From: JAPOUP01 sp965203605
GTDB taxonomy: Bacteria; Pseudomonadota; Alphaproteobacteria; Rhodobacterales; Rhodobacteraceae
DNA length: 64,000 nt
Direction of reading: 5' to 3'
Assembly (NCBI GenBank): GCA_965203605.1
Contig: OZ241902.1
Location: 4,464,001-4,528,000 of the forward strand
The notes under the pieces are model-generated. The model did not search any database and was not told where the DNA came from. It was given only the letters and a program-made list of their open reading frames with translations. The position numbers were made by a program, and so were the translations under genes. How positions within the stretch are numbered: the stretch's first letter is position 1; every line of letters begins with the position of its first letter. Shown piece by piece: positions 54,424 to 63,574 of the stretch.

Positions 54424-55750
54424 CACTAGTGTCCCAACGTTAATCAAATAGATTCAATTGGTTATCGGCACCGGGAGGATTGTTTCTGTTCGGCGTCCTG
54501 GTAAGTATTTGATTTAGAGGCGTTCTCTCGAACATGGTGAGGCTCAAGATCTGTAACATTGTGTGGAGGCTGATGTCCAACCGGCTTCTCGAGCGGATGA
54601 TTGCGACCAGCAGGTAGACAGAGACGGCGATCCAGATCTGGCTCTTCACGGCGTTCTCTGAGGTGCCGAAAAAGGACTTGATCCTGAGATGCTGCTTGAT
54701 CCACCTGAAGAAAAGCTCCACCTGCCAGCGCGCCCGGTACAGGTCGGCGATGGTGTGTGGCGGAAGAATGAAGTTGTTGGTCAGAAACACAAGGGTCCGT
54801 TCCCGTTCCCGGTCGACATACTTGATGCGCCGCAGCTTGTCGGGGTATTCCTTCGCCGTCCCAACACCGTCGGTCCGGACAATCTGGTCGCAGATGACGC
54901 CGGAGGACCGGTCGACCCTGTTCGAGTACAGGCGGCGGAGCCTTGTGTTGGTCTTGGACCGCAGGACGAAATGGGCGCCGTTGAGGTGAAGTCGGTGCAG
55001 GCGGCTGAAGTCGAGATATGCCCGGTCCATGACATGGAAAGCCCCGGGCTCCGGAGCGATGATGTCCAGAATGTTGACGTCATGGACCTTGCCGTCGGTG
55101 ATATGGATGAATGCGGGGATGTTGCCCCTGAGGTCAAGCAGCGTATGCAGCCTGACGGCACCTTTGGTCCTGCGGAAACGGGCCCGGGGGAAAAGGGACA
55201 GGCACAGGTCGATGGTCGACGAATCCAGCGCGTAGACGGTGCTCTCAAGGTCGGGACCGTGACTGTCGTCGGAAAGGTGCCGGGCCTTGTGGATCAGGTG
55301 CTGGGCGAAGTCGGCATGGATCCTCCAATCCCGGGTGGAATTGGCGTTGGCAAGGGTGTTCCTCGCCACACCGCCCCGGATACCCATGTGATAGAGCTTG
55401 GATGACTGGGCCCGCAGGCAGACCTCGACATCCCTCAGGGAAGACCGATAGGTCAGCTGCGCAAACGCCATGCAGCGGTATTGATCACTGCAGCTGAAGG
55501 ACTTAATCCTGTGATTTCCGCCGTAACGCTCGACGCAGCGGCGAAACCTATGCCATGGAAGATGATCCATGACCTGGCCGAAAACGAGCTTGCCAGAATA
55601 CACTTCCGGGCCTCCCTTTTGCTGGATTCATGGCCCAGCCCTGCGGGACACCCGGTTGGAGTTCAAGTCGGTGACACCTCAAATCATCAAAAAACAAACT
55701 AATATCAATATATTACACATACATTATGCTTCAACGTTGGGACACTAGTG
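54424..55750 (-). mobile_element. Intact IS4-family element (1327 bp)
   Basis: Perfect 18-bp terminal inverted repeats CACTAGTGTCCCAACGTT at 54424 and its complement ending at 55750, flanked by the 9-bp direct repeat ACTGATTCA (54415-54423, 55751-55759). One intact transposase gene is carried on the minus strand. Perfect ends, clean duplication and an open transposase suggest a recent insertion. Confidence 0.93.
54440..55603 (-). CDS. IS4-family transposase (DUF4372-type N-terminus), intact
   Basis: A 387-residue transposase starting with KLVFGQVMDHLPWHRFRRC and FSCSDQYRCMAFAQLTYR, the DUF4372 N-terminal pattern. The DDE domain follows: VYALDSSTIDLCLSLFP (first Asp), AFHVMDRAYLDFSRLH (second Asp), then the Y(2)R(3)E(6)K signature in ADLYRARWQVELFFRWIKQH and LRIKSFFGTSENAV. 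Length and all three acidic residues are intact, so it is probably active. Confidence 0.93.
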   Translation of the reverse strand: MYSGKLVFGQVMDHLPWHRFRRCVERYGGNHRIKSFSCSDQYRCMAFAQLTYRSSLRDVEVCLRAQSSKLYHMGIRGGVARNTLANANSTRDWRIHADFAQHLIHKARHLSDDSHGPDLESTVYALDSSTIDLCLSLFPRARFRRTKGAVRLHTLLDLRGNIPAFIHITDGKVHDVNILDIIAPEPGAFHVMDRAYLDFSRLHRLHLNGAHFVLRSKTNTRLRRLYSNRVDRSSGVICDQIVRTDGVGTAKEYPDKLRRIKYVDRERERTLVFLTNNFILPPHTIADLYRARWQVELFFRWIKQHLRIKSFFGTSENAVKSQIWIAVSVYLLVAIIRSRSRLDISLHTMLQILSLTMFERTPLNQILTRTPNRNNPPGADNQLNLFD

Positions 55751-55759
55751 ACTGATTCA

Positions 55760-57070
55760 TTTCCTGTTCCCAGCAATTCCCGCCCGGTGATGGCGCGGAA
55801 CCTCCGCCCGCTGTCCGGCGTGGGGCGGGCACCGTCGGACACCTGGATGCGCCAGCGGCTGGACGGGGCCGGCCCCCGGGACCTCCGCCGCCGCCTCACG
55901 GGCATCCACGCGGCGCTGCGGCGCGGAAAGGCGCCGGGGGGTGGACGGTGTCCGGCGGCCATCCGCTGGTCTCCGTCGACGGCACCGGGTACCATTCCTC
56001 CCGCAGTGCCAGCTGCCGCAGCCGCTGCGGCAGGGAGCGCCGCGACGGGACGGGGACCTGGTACCACCAGGCCCTTGGGGCCTGCGACCGTCCATCCCGA
56101 CATCGGGGAGGTGCCGCCGCCGGCGCCGGAGCCGATCCGCAGGGAGGACGGCTCGACGGAAAACGACTGCGGGCGGAACGCTGGGAGACGGCCCGTCGGG
56201 GACCTGCGCCGGGAGCGCCCGCACATGAAGGCGACCGTCGCCGGGGACGGGCTGTCGTCCAACGGGCCGCACGGCAGGCCATCGAGGAAAGGGATCCTCG
56301 CTTCATGCCCGGGGGGAGGCCCGGCGACCACGGACCGCTGCCGGCTGGTCCGGGGCCGGCGAACCCGGACAGACATGGGAGAGGCGCGACAGGAAGGCCG
56401 GCGCCTTCCAGAGGTCCGGATGGGACCACGGGCTGCCGCCCACCGACGCGAACCTCCACCTGAAAGCCAGCATGCCCGGATGCGGGGAGACAGACAGGAA
56501 AGGCGAGGGAAAGAGGTTCCCGTGGGTCACCGACCTCCCGCCCGGACGGGACACGGTGATGCCCGTCATGCGGTGCGGCCGCCGCAGGTGGGCCACCGGG
56601 AACGGGACGTCCCGGACACCGGGGCAAGGGATCCATATAGGTCCGGGAACGGTTCCGGCCATGGCCACAGCCATCCGGCGGACGTCCTCCCGACGCCCGC
56701 CATGCCCGCGTTCCTGACCGCCCGGGTGCGGCGGCACCGCTGCCCGCTGTCCGGCAGGGCGCGGCGGCGCCAGGGACGCAGCCCCTGCCTGTGCGGCAGG
56801 CTGCGGGAACCGGGCAGGACATCCGCGTTCCCCGACTGGCGCACACCCTGCCGGGCCATCGCCGGGCAGCGATTACGTCGGCCTGATCCGCGCCGGTCGG
56901 TGGCCGCCCCGACCACGCCCGAACCACCCCGATCCCGCCCTTCGCCGAAACTTTTCAGACCGGACATCCGCCCGGCCATTGGCCATGCGCATCCGGAACA
57001 TCCGGCCGACGCGATACCGCCGAACCGGCCGTCAGCGGGCCAGCGGATCGACTGGCGGGAACTGCTGTGA
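55760..57070 (+). pseudogene. IS4-like DDE transposase remnant, N-terminally truncated and frameshifted
   Basis: Pieces in successive frames read one transposase: RAPSDTWMRQRLDGAGPRDL, then HPLVSVDGTGYHSSRSASC (first Asp) after a shift near 55940. A third frame gives a stretch equivalent to GLSSNGPH, then GETDRKGEGKRFPWVTDLPP and RRRWATGNGTSRT, where the usual catalytic Glu of the E-N-E-T-F stretch is lost. A later frame gives VRRHRCPLSGRARRRQG. At least three shifts and substitutions at key residues make it inactive. It starts right at the IS4 target duplication after fic, so its first part may have been lost in an earlier rearrangement. Confidence 0.6.
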
Positions 57071-57328
57071 AGACATTATGTTGTGGTGCAAAGATGATTG
57101 ATATACTATAGGCTGATGTCATGAATCACAAGATATGGGCACCGCACGATTGCCGTCCAGCGAGGGACCGCGGCCTTACAACAACTGCAGCCAGAGACCA
57201 TGCTGCATCGGGCGTCCGGGACGCCGTGAGTGCGGGTGGCCTGGAATGCGAACGGAACGGTGGTAATGTGTTGGCCAACACTTGTTCAATAGGTGGTCAT
57301 ATGATAGGTGTCGAAAGACGGAGGGAAA
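57071..57328. other. Upstream region of the methylase operon
   Basis: About 260 bases with no gene. It is AT-richer near 57075-57115 and probably carries the operon promoter, though no clear hexamers were found. Confidence 0.35.
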
Positions 57329-57610
57329 GTGGCGAATTCGGATCATCCGGCCGGAGCTGGAAGGCGCTGCGCATGGCACCGATGCGACCGGCCGTTCAGA
57401 CCGGGGCGCCGGAACCAGATCTACTGCAGCGCCGGGTGCCGAGTTGCATGGCAGGGGTGGGCACGGATGCGGGGCATCGCGCTCGTCCAGCCGTTGGTCG
57501 ACGGCGACACGGGACGGCTGGAGCGGCTGCGGCTGGATCTGCTCATGGAAATCAGGGCTGCAAGAGAGGCGGAGGCAAAAAGGGGGAGTGACGATGTTGA
57601 TGACGGCTGA
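57329..57610 (+). CDS. Small Cys4 zinc-binding protein (first gene of the methylase operon)
   Basis: A 93-residue protein from GTG 57329, which has GGAGGG just upstream; an in-frame GTG at 57308 is possible. It contains CAWHRCDRPFRPGRRNQIYC followed by SAGC, a C-x4-C-x13-C-x3-C arrangement that should bind zinc. A helical basic/acidic C-terminal half follows. Similar Cys4 proteins occur in plasmids and phages, but I do not know a function. It overlaps the next gene by 17 bases. Confidence 0.6.
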   Translation: MANSDHPAGAGRRCAWHRCDRPFRPGRRNQIYCSAGCRVAWQGWARMRGIALVQPLVDGDTGRLERLRLDLLMEIRAAREAEAKRGSDDVDDG

Positions 57611-58532
57611 ACAGTGCGCCCGGCTGCGGGAGATGGGCCTGACGCTCGCGCGGCGGGACATTGCAGGGCAGGTGCGGCCGGTCGTGAAGCTATACACACC
57701 GGACGCCGCCGGCACATGGCTGCTTGCCTGGCTTTCGCCGCATGACCCAGATGTCGCCTACGGACTCTGCAACCTCGGCAATGGTTTCCCGGAAATTGGT
57801 GGCGTCCGGTTGAGCGAGACCGCAGCCATGCGTGGACCGACCGGGAGGCCGGTGGAGCGGGATCCGACCTTCACGGCACGGCAATCGCTGATCGACTATG
57901 CGATGGATGCGCACACACGGGCAGGGTGGTCGCATGACCGGACACTGGCACACCTCGGGCGATGCTGGCCCATCGGGGATGAGGCGGGTGGCCTGGACGG
58001 ACCCTGTCCATGTCCAGTTCACCAAAGCGTCGACGCTGCCTGGCAGGGGGATGGGTTGATGCCTGCGACACCACGGCCCAGAAACACGGAACCAACCGTC
58101 AACATTGCGCTTGCGCAGGTTCTGCGAAACAAGCATCCGCTGTGGAGAGAGCACCTTGGGGCGGAACAGACAGGGATCTTCTTCGGACAGCCCGGCCTCA
58201 AGCCGGACATCCTGATCAGGATTCCGGACATGCAGCCGGTCGTTCTGGAGACTGAATTCGCTCCGGCGCACGGCGTCGAGGAGGATGCCAGGGGGCGTCT
58301 AGGTCTGGTACCGATGGATGCCGCCACATGCGTCGAACAGGTGGTCGCGGTCCGGATGCCCACCGACCTTCGCCATGGTCAGGATGATCTGGTGGACCAC
58401 GTGGCTGCGGTGGAATATGACTACTGCCTGTTGACGGGAGACCCGGCCTCGCCACACCGGTGGCCGAGGGCGGGGTGGCTGTCCGGTTCCGTCGACGACA
58501 TCGTGCGGTGCATCGAGCACGCAATTGCTTGA
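57594..58532 (+). CDS. DUF2958 domain fused to a PD-(D/E)XK nuclease-like domain
   Basis: A 312-residue protein. Residues 1-~105 are a DUF2958 domain: MLMTAEQCARLREMGLTL, VVKLYTPDAAGTWLLAWLSP, VAYGLCNLGNGFPEIGGVRL and PVERDPTFTA. After a Cys/His-containing linker (CPCPVH), residues ~165-312 look like the nuclease-type N-terminus seen in large adenine methylases: NTEPTVNIALAQVLRNKHP, GLKPDILIRIPDMQPVVLETEF (D then E-x-E), AHGVEEDARGRLGL and a C-terminal WPRAGWLSG. Its end overlaps the methylase frame by eight bases. An internal ATG at 58059 could start the nuclease part separately. Confidence 0.6.
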   Translation: MLMTAEQCARLREMGLTLARRDIAGQVRPVVKLYTPDAAGTWLLAWLSPHDPDVAYGLCNLGNGFPEIGGVRLSETAAMRGPTGRPVERDPTFTARQSLIDYAMDAHTRAGWSHDRTLAHLGRCWPIGDEAGGLDGPCPCPVHQSVDAAWQGDGLMPATPRPRNTEPTVNIALAQVLRNKHPLWREHLGAEQTGIFFGQPGLKPDILIRIPDMQPVVLETEFAPAHGVEEDARGRLGLVPMDAATCVEQVVAVRMPTDLRHGQDDLVDHVAAVEYDYCLLTGDPASPHRWPRAGWLSGSVDDIVRCIEHAIA

Positions 58533-60666
58533 CTGCTGGGACCGGATTCTGGAGACGATCAATTGCTGGCCGATCTTCCGGGTGGCATCGAGCCTGCTCG
58601 CCCCGATCCGGATCGAGACCGCGAAGCGAGTGCTCGATGCCCTGACCACTGCGGCTGCCCGGCTCGCTGAGCTGGGTGTCACATCGAGGCATGATCTTGC
58701 CGGAAGAATGTTCCAGACACTCATCACAGACCGCAAGTTCCTTGCGACGTTCTACACGCTGCCTACAAGCTCTGTGCTGCTTTCCGAGATTGCCGCCCGG
58801 CGGATGGACGTGGACTGGGCGGATCGTGACAGCTACAAAAGGCTTCGTATCGCCGACTTTTCCTGCGGGACCGGCACCCTTCTGTCCGCCGCCTACCAAT
58901 CGGTCCTCGCACGTTACCGGCGGGCCGGTGGCGACGACAGCGAGGTGCACAGGGCGATGGTCGAGAACGCAATGGTCGCGGCGGACATCATGCCGGCGGC
59001 CACCCATCTCTGCGCCTCACAGCTCTCGAGCGCGCATCCTACGGTGACGTTTGGCCGGACCCGCGTATACACGATGCCCTACGGAACCGACGGCGAGTCC
59101 GAGATTGCGCTCGGATCACTGGACCTGACGGGCCGAACGGCGGCATTGACCCTCTTCGCCACGGGACAGCGGCAGGTCGGTGGCCGGGGCGATGTCGAGA
59201 ACAGGGACATCGAGGTCGCCGCAGGTTCCGTGGATCTGGTCATCATGAATCCACCGTTCACCCGACCGACCAACCACGAGGCGACCGATGTGCCGGTGCC
59301 GTCATTCGCCGGGTTTGCGACAAGGGAGGCGGAACAGAAGGCGATGTCAAATCGCCTGAGGCGACTCCGGACAACGCTCGCGAAGGACAGCCATCCGCCC
59401 GCGGGTCACGGAAACGCGGGCCTCGCCTCGAACTTCGTCGATCTCGCGCATGTGAAAGTCAGGCCAGGTGGAGTCGTCGCGATGGTTCTTCCGCTCTCGT
59501 CCATTTAGGGCGCCGCCTGGAAGTCTACCCGGGCCCTGCTGTCCTCCCATTATATGAATGTGACCGTGGTGACGACCGCGACCAGCGGGAGCACCGAACG
59601 GGCGTTCTCCGCCGACACCGGTATGGCTGAGGCCTTTGTCATTGCGACCCGGTGTCCACCGGGAACGCCGCCCGACCCCGAGGCCCTGTTCGTGAACCTG
59701 CGTCGCCGTCCGGAAACCCCGCTCGAGGCGGTCGAGGTCGCCCGTCTGGCAACATCGACGGCCACCGACCCGGGAACCGGCGTTCTGCTGGCCGGCGAAC
59801 AGCATCTCGGCAATTACTGCCGTGCATTGATCTTCGAAGGCGGCGGCGCGGCCGTCTCGGAGACCTCGCTGGTCACCACGATGCAGCGGCTGCGGGAAGG
59901 AACCCTTCGTCTGGTGCGCTATCCGGAGAAACACAGGCTCCCCATGGTGCCGCTGGGAGAGTTGGGTGAACGCGGGTTGCTTCACCGGGACATCTCCAGC
60001 CCGCGCAGCGAGGGCAGGGGACCGTTCGACCTTCTGCCGGTGGAGGGAGCGCCAGCCTATCCCGTTCTCTGGAGCCATGCGGCGGAGCGGGAGAGGTGCC
60101 TGGTCGTCCAGCCGGACCGGCGTGGCGAACCGCGTCCGGGTGCCGAAACCGCAGCGGCAAATGCATGGAGTGCGGCCACGCGTCTGCACCTCGCGCTGGA
60201 TTTCCGGCTCAATTCGCAGAGCCTCGCGGCCTGCCTGACGCCGGACCGTTCACTGGGTGGCAGGGCTTGGCCGAACTTTCGCCTTGAGCGCGCCGAATGG
60301 GAGAAGCCCGTTGCCCTATGGGCCAACAGCACGCTGGGACTGCTGGGAGTCTGGTGGAGGGGGACAAGGCAGCATCAGGGACGGGCTGTCCTGACCATCA
60401 GCGAACTGCCCGGCCTTCTGGTTCCCGATCCGCGGGGAGGCCTCGCCACGGCGGTGGAGATGTTCCGTGAGTTCGAGCGCCGTCCGTTCCTGCTGGCGAA
60501 CGAGGCCTGGCGCGACGGGGCACGGCAGGCGCTCGACCGCGCCGTGCTGGTTGACCTCTGGCGGCTTCCTGAGGAAATACTGGAACCGCTAGCCTCGCTA
60601 CGCCGCCAATGGTGCGGCGAACCGTCCGTGCATGGCGGAAAGGGCACGGCACCCCCCGAACCATAG
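58525..60666 (+). pseudogene. N6-adenine DNA methylase gene interrupted by one in-frame amber codon
   Basis: Read through, the frame encodes 713 codons. Motif X-like LATFYTLPTSSVLLSEIAA (near residue 78), motif I RIADFSCGTGTLLSAAY (near 108) and motif IV SVDLVIMNPPFTR (near 245) identify a gamma-type adenine methylase. At 59506-59508, right after MVLPLSSI, a TAG stands in frame. The next residues GAAWKSTRALLSSHY and NVTVVTTA, and everything to 60666, continue the same protein in the same frame. No frameshift is involved, so a single base change (for example CAG to TAG) is the simplest cause. It follows the nuclease-like gene with an eight-base overlap. Confidence 0.7.
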
Positions 60667-61071
60667 TGAGCGGCATCGGGTGACGGTGGCTGGGGTTTCC
60701 CTGCCGACCGATCCCGGGTTATGGGACCGAAGGGGAGGTCCGGGCGGTTGGTCCGCCGACCGGTGCCAGGGCGTTCGACCGATCCGCGTCCGTTCAGGAT
60801 TGCCTTTCCAGCCCGACCCGCGCAGGGCAGGGGCCTGCCCGGGGCCGATCCTTTCCGCCGCCATGGTTCGCGGCGCGAAACCGACCGCGCCTGGTCCTCA
60901 GGCGGTTGCGTTCGCTGCCCGCCGTGCGGGCGTCGTCGTCGATATTCGTTTCATGCGCCAGTCATGTGCATCCGGGGACCTCTGTGCGGGATCGACTGGA
61001 GTCACCGTTTGCGATCACTGCGGGCAGGTGGGGGGAACACGCCCGGATGGCAACGCGGAGTGGCCGATGGA
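60667..61071. other. Gap between the methylase and Rpn genes
   Basis: About 400 bases between the ends of two converging genes. Open frames here lack motifs. No clear terminator with a T-run is seen. Confidence 0.4.
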
Positions 61072-62109
61072 TCATCCGTCCCCGAAGACCGCGTCGAGGC
61101 TCCCGGCGCCCAGGCCCCGGTCGAACCAGCCGTCGATCTGAGCGGGGTCGGCGCCGGCGATCCGGTTCCTGAGATCCCCGGGCAGTGGCCCGAACCGGCT
61201 CTCGAGCAGGCGGACAAGGGATCTGGCCTCACCCTCGGCGCGTCCCATGCTGATGCCCTCGGTGCGTCCCATGCTGATGCCCTCGGCGCGGCCTAGGCTG
61301 ATGCCCTCGGCGCGGCCCAGGCTCATGCCCTCCTCCCTCAGTGTCTCGGCGATCGTCCCCATGATCTCCTCCATCTGGCTGGCCCCGGCTTCGCCGAGGG
61401 CGTCGAGGTCCACGTCCTGATAGGTCCGCAGGATATACCCGATCACCTGCTCCTGCAAGGCCGGGCTGCCCTCCAGCGCCGCGGCGGTCCGGCGCAGGTC
61501 CCCGAGCCCCCGCCGCGTCAGCGTCATGAACCCGGCCCTCACCACCTCGTCGCCCGACAGCCTGTCGGGGTCCATCCCCGCCAGGGCCCGGAGGATGAAC
61601 CGCTCCCCCGGCAGGTGGACCAGCGCAGGGTCGGCGCCGCCGAACATCTCCGCGAGCCCCTCCGGGACCGTCCAGCGGGCCGTCCCGGTGTACAGCACCA
61701 GCGGGATGACCGGCGGCAGGTTCCGGAGCCTCTCCGCGCAGCCCTCGGCATGGCGCTGCCATATGCGGACCATGTAGCCCGCCAGCTGCAGCGCCGTGCC
61801 CGCGTCCGGCCGGGCCTTGTTCTCGATGAGCGCTTACACGAAGGCCGGCCTCCCGTCGGCGGTCTCCACCTCCGCCAGCAGGTCCGACTGCGTGCCCCGC
61901 AGCGCCTCGTCCACGAAGCTGCCGTCGACGACCCTCGGCGGCGTGTCCGCGAGCAGCCCCGCGATGTCGTTGGGCAGGTGGTCGCGCAGGACCGCGCGGA
62001 GCCGCCCGGGGTCGGACAGCAGCGCCCGTGCGAGGGCGTCGTGCGGGGCGGGCGTCAGGACCCTCGGGCGCGGTCCCGCCGGAGGGCCGGGGTCGTTCGT
62101 TCCACTCAT
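61072..62109 (-). pseudogene. Rpn-family recombination-promoting nuclease with one in-frame stop
   Basis: From ATG 62109 the frame reads HDALARALLSDPGRLRAVL, VDGSFVDEALRGTQSDLLAE (catalytic Asp) and RPAFV. A TAA follows at 61834-61836, then in the same frame ALIENKARPDAGTALQLAGY (the E-x-K of the PD-(D/E)XK site) and on to 61072. In relatives the lost position is usually Tyr, and TAC to TAA is a one-base change. The C-terminal part has 8-residue GRAEGIS repeats, as is common in Rpn proteins. Rpn proteins promote RecA-independent recombination and spread horizontally. Confidence 0.75.
61231..61326 (-). repeat. Four 24-bp tandem repeats within the Rpn gene
   Basis: Four consecutive 24-bp units (consensus GCCCTCGGCGCGTCCCATGC plus TGAT) at 61231, 61255, 61279 and 61303, differing at a few bases. 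They encode GRAEGIS[L/M] repeats in the minus frame. In-frame unit length means copy-number change would keep the protein frame. Confidence 0.9.
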
Positions 62110-62342
62110 GGACGCCCCGATATCAGCGGGTCGCGACGGAATCCAGCGGAAAGCCGCCGGCCCCCGGGACAGGGTTGCGTCGCCGGAACGGTTCCGCCGA
62201 ACAGGGCGGCGGGGCGTCCCGTCCGGTAGTGGCACACAGGCGGCCTCGACACCTGTTCAGGTTCTAATGCATGATCGTCCCACCTGAACCTGGCAGGATT
62301 GCGCGGCAGCGGCGGCCGTCCGGGCTCCGCACTCGCTGCCGA

Positions 62343-62696
62343 AATGGCCGGTGTTGCGGTTCGGACTGGAAGTGGAACTCTTGGATGCGGCGGATATCTG
62401 GGCTTGATCGGGTACAGCGTGGATGGCGGGGCGCTGCCCGGCTGCCTCGAGTTCATCCGGTCCCTGTTCACCTGCGAGGCGACGGACGCCGGAGGTCTCG
62501 GGAAAGCGTTCCGTGAGGCCTTGGACGACTGCATCGAGCTCCGCGGAGCGGAGGGATACGTGCGGTAAACCCCGCTGGAGGGCAACTTCAACGTCCGCCC
62601 CGGGCGGGACCTGCACCGTCGTGTAGCTCTGTTCGCCAGGAATCGGGCACCAACCTGAACATAGTGGTCAGCGATGCCCTGCGCAGCCACCGGTGA
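62343..62696 (+). pseudogene. HicB-family antitoxin remnant
   Basis: The frame reads GGYLGLIGYSVDGGALPG, FREALDDCIELRGAEG and YVR, then a TAA at 62566-62568. It continues in frame with TPLEGNFNVRPGRDLHRRVA, where the antitoxin family has K/R-P-F-x-G-x-F-N-V-R. A one-base shift near 62650 then gives NLNIVVSDALRSHR and TGA at 62694-62696. So the gene carries one nonsense codon and one frameshift. The start is not certain. No HicA-like toxin was found beside it. Confidence 0.6.
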
Positions 62697-63010
62697 CGGG
62701 AGGAAGGCTCCGTGCGGGACCGACCGCCGCAGGCGGCGGCGCTTCGATGACCGTAATCGGTGGGACGGCCTCCATCCGGAACGACCGCTCGTCGGCAGCC
62801 GTATTGACGGGCAGGACATGGTCGACGGGGCGCGGCATCACGTCAGAGAGCCATGCATCAGGAGTTTGGGACTTCGGGGTGTTGTGGCGGTGATCGTGGA
62901 GCGACAGGATCACAGAGCCGTGGTTGAGCGGCCCATCGGACAGATCCCGCGGCCCTTGCGCCGCACTTGAGCGCCGTGCGCTTTGATGGCAAAACTGGAC
63001 CCACTTAAGC
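62697..63010. other. Gap after the HicB remnant
   Basis: About 310 bases. Frames are open on both strands for 60-100 codons but none has a recognisable motif. Confidence 0.35.
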
Positions 63011-63574
63011 ATGATCGTTGCCATGGACGGACAGGGCGGCGGCAAAAGGCCGGATTTCGTTTGGGACGCCGAGTCCAGTAGCGGCGACGACCGCCATATG
63101 TTCCGCGCCGTTGAGGTCAACGGCGATGTGGTCCTGCACTACGTGGCGGTTGAGGACGGTCGCGGGACGATGGTGACATTCTCGCTGGCCGGGGGGAGGT
63201 TCCTCACCAGCACGTTGCCCTCTGCCCTCGCGGCGCTTTCGGACTGGACGGAGCGGCGGGAGACGGAGAGGTTCGGCGGGCCTGTCGATACATGGGCGGA
63301 AATCCCGTCCGGGCACGCCCACGGCAAGCCAGTGATGGACGGGCGGTCAAGTAGCGGAACAGCCGGAGGACGGTCCCTGTCAGGGGCCGGTCGTCCGGCT
63401 CGTCAGGGAGCCTCATGGACGAAGGATGAGGAGGACAGGGTGCGGCGGCTTCACGGGGAAGGGAAGGGGGTCTCCCATATCGCCGTCGCTCTGGAACGCA
63501 GCCCGTTCGCGGTCGAGAAGCGTCTGGAAGCCTTCGGTCTGTCATCAGTTGGGACGCCTGTCAGCGCGGCCTGA
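63011..63574 (+). CDS. Hypothetical protein with C-terminal Myb/SANT-like helix-turn-helix
   Basis: A 187-residue ORF from ATG 63011 (a second ATG at 63023). The N-terminal half (SSSGDDRHMFRAVEVNGDVV, then a beta-rich segment) is unfamiliar. After a Gly/Ser-rich linker the C-terminal ~50 residues read ASWTKDEEDRVRRLHGEGKG and HIAVALERSPFAVEKRLEAF, a Trp-led helix pattern like SANT/Myb or GcrA-type DNA-binding modules. Function unknown. No partner is identifiable. Confidence 0.5.
   Translation: MIVAMDGQGGGKRPDFVWDAESSSGDDRHMFRAVEVNGDVVLHYVAVEDGRGTMVTFSLAGGRFLTSTLPSALAALSDWTERRETERFGGPVDTWAEIPSGHAHGKPVMDGRSSSGTAGGRSLSGAGRPARQGASWTKDEEDRVRRLHGEGKGVSHIAVALERSPFAVEKRLEAFGLSSVGTPVSAA

Noticed and set aside
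60667..61141. Open plus frame of 169 codons overlapping the Rpn gene end
   Set aside because: No motif, biased composition, and largely antisense to the Rpn gene; treated as chance frame.
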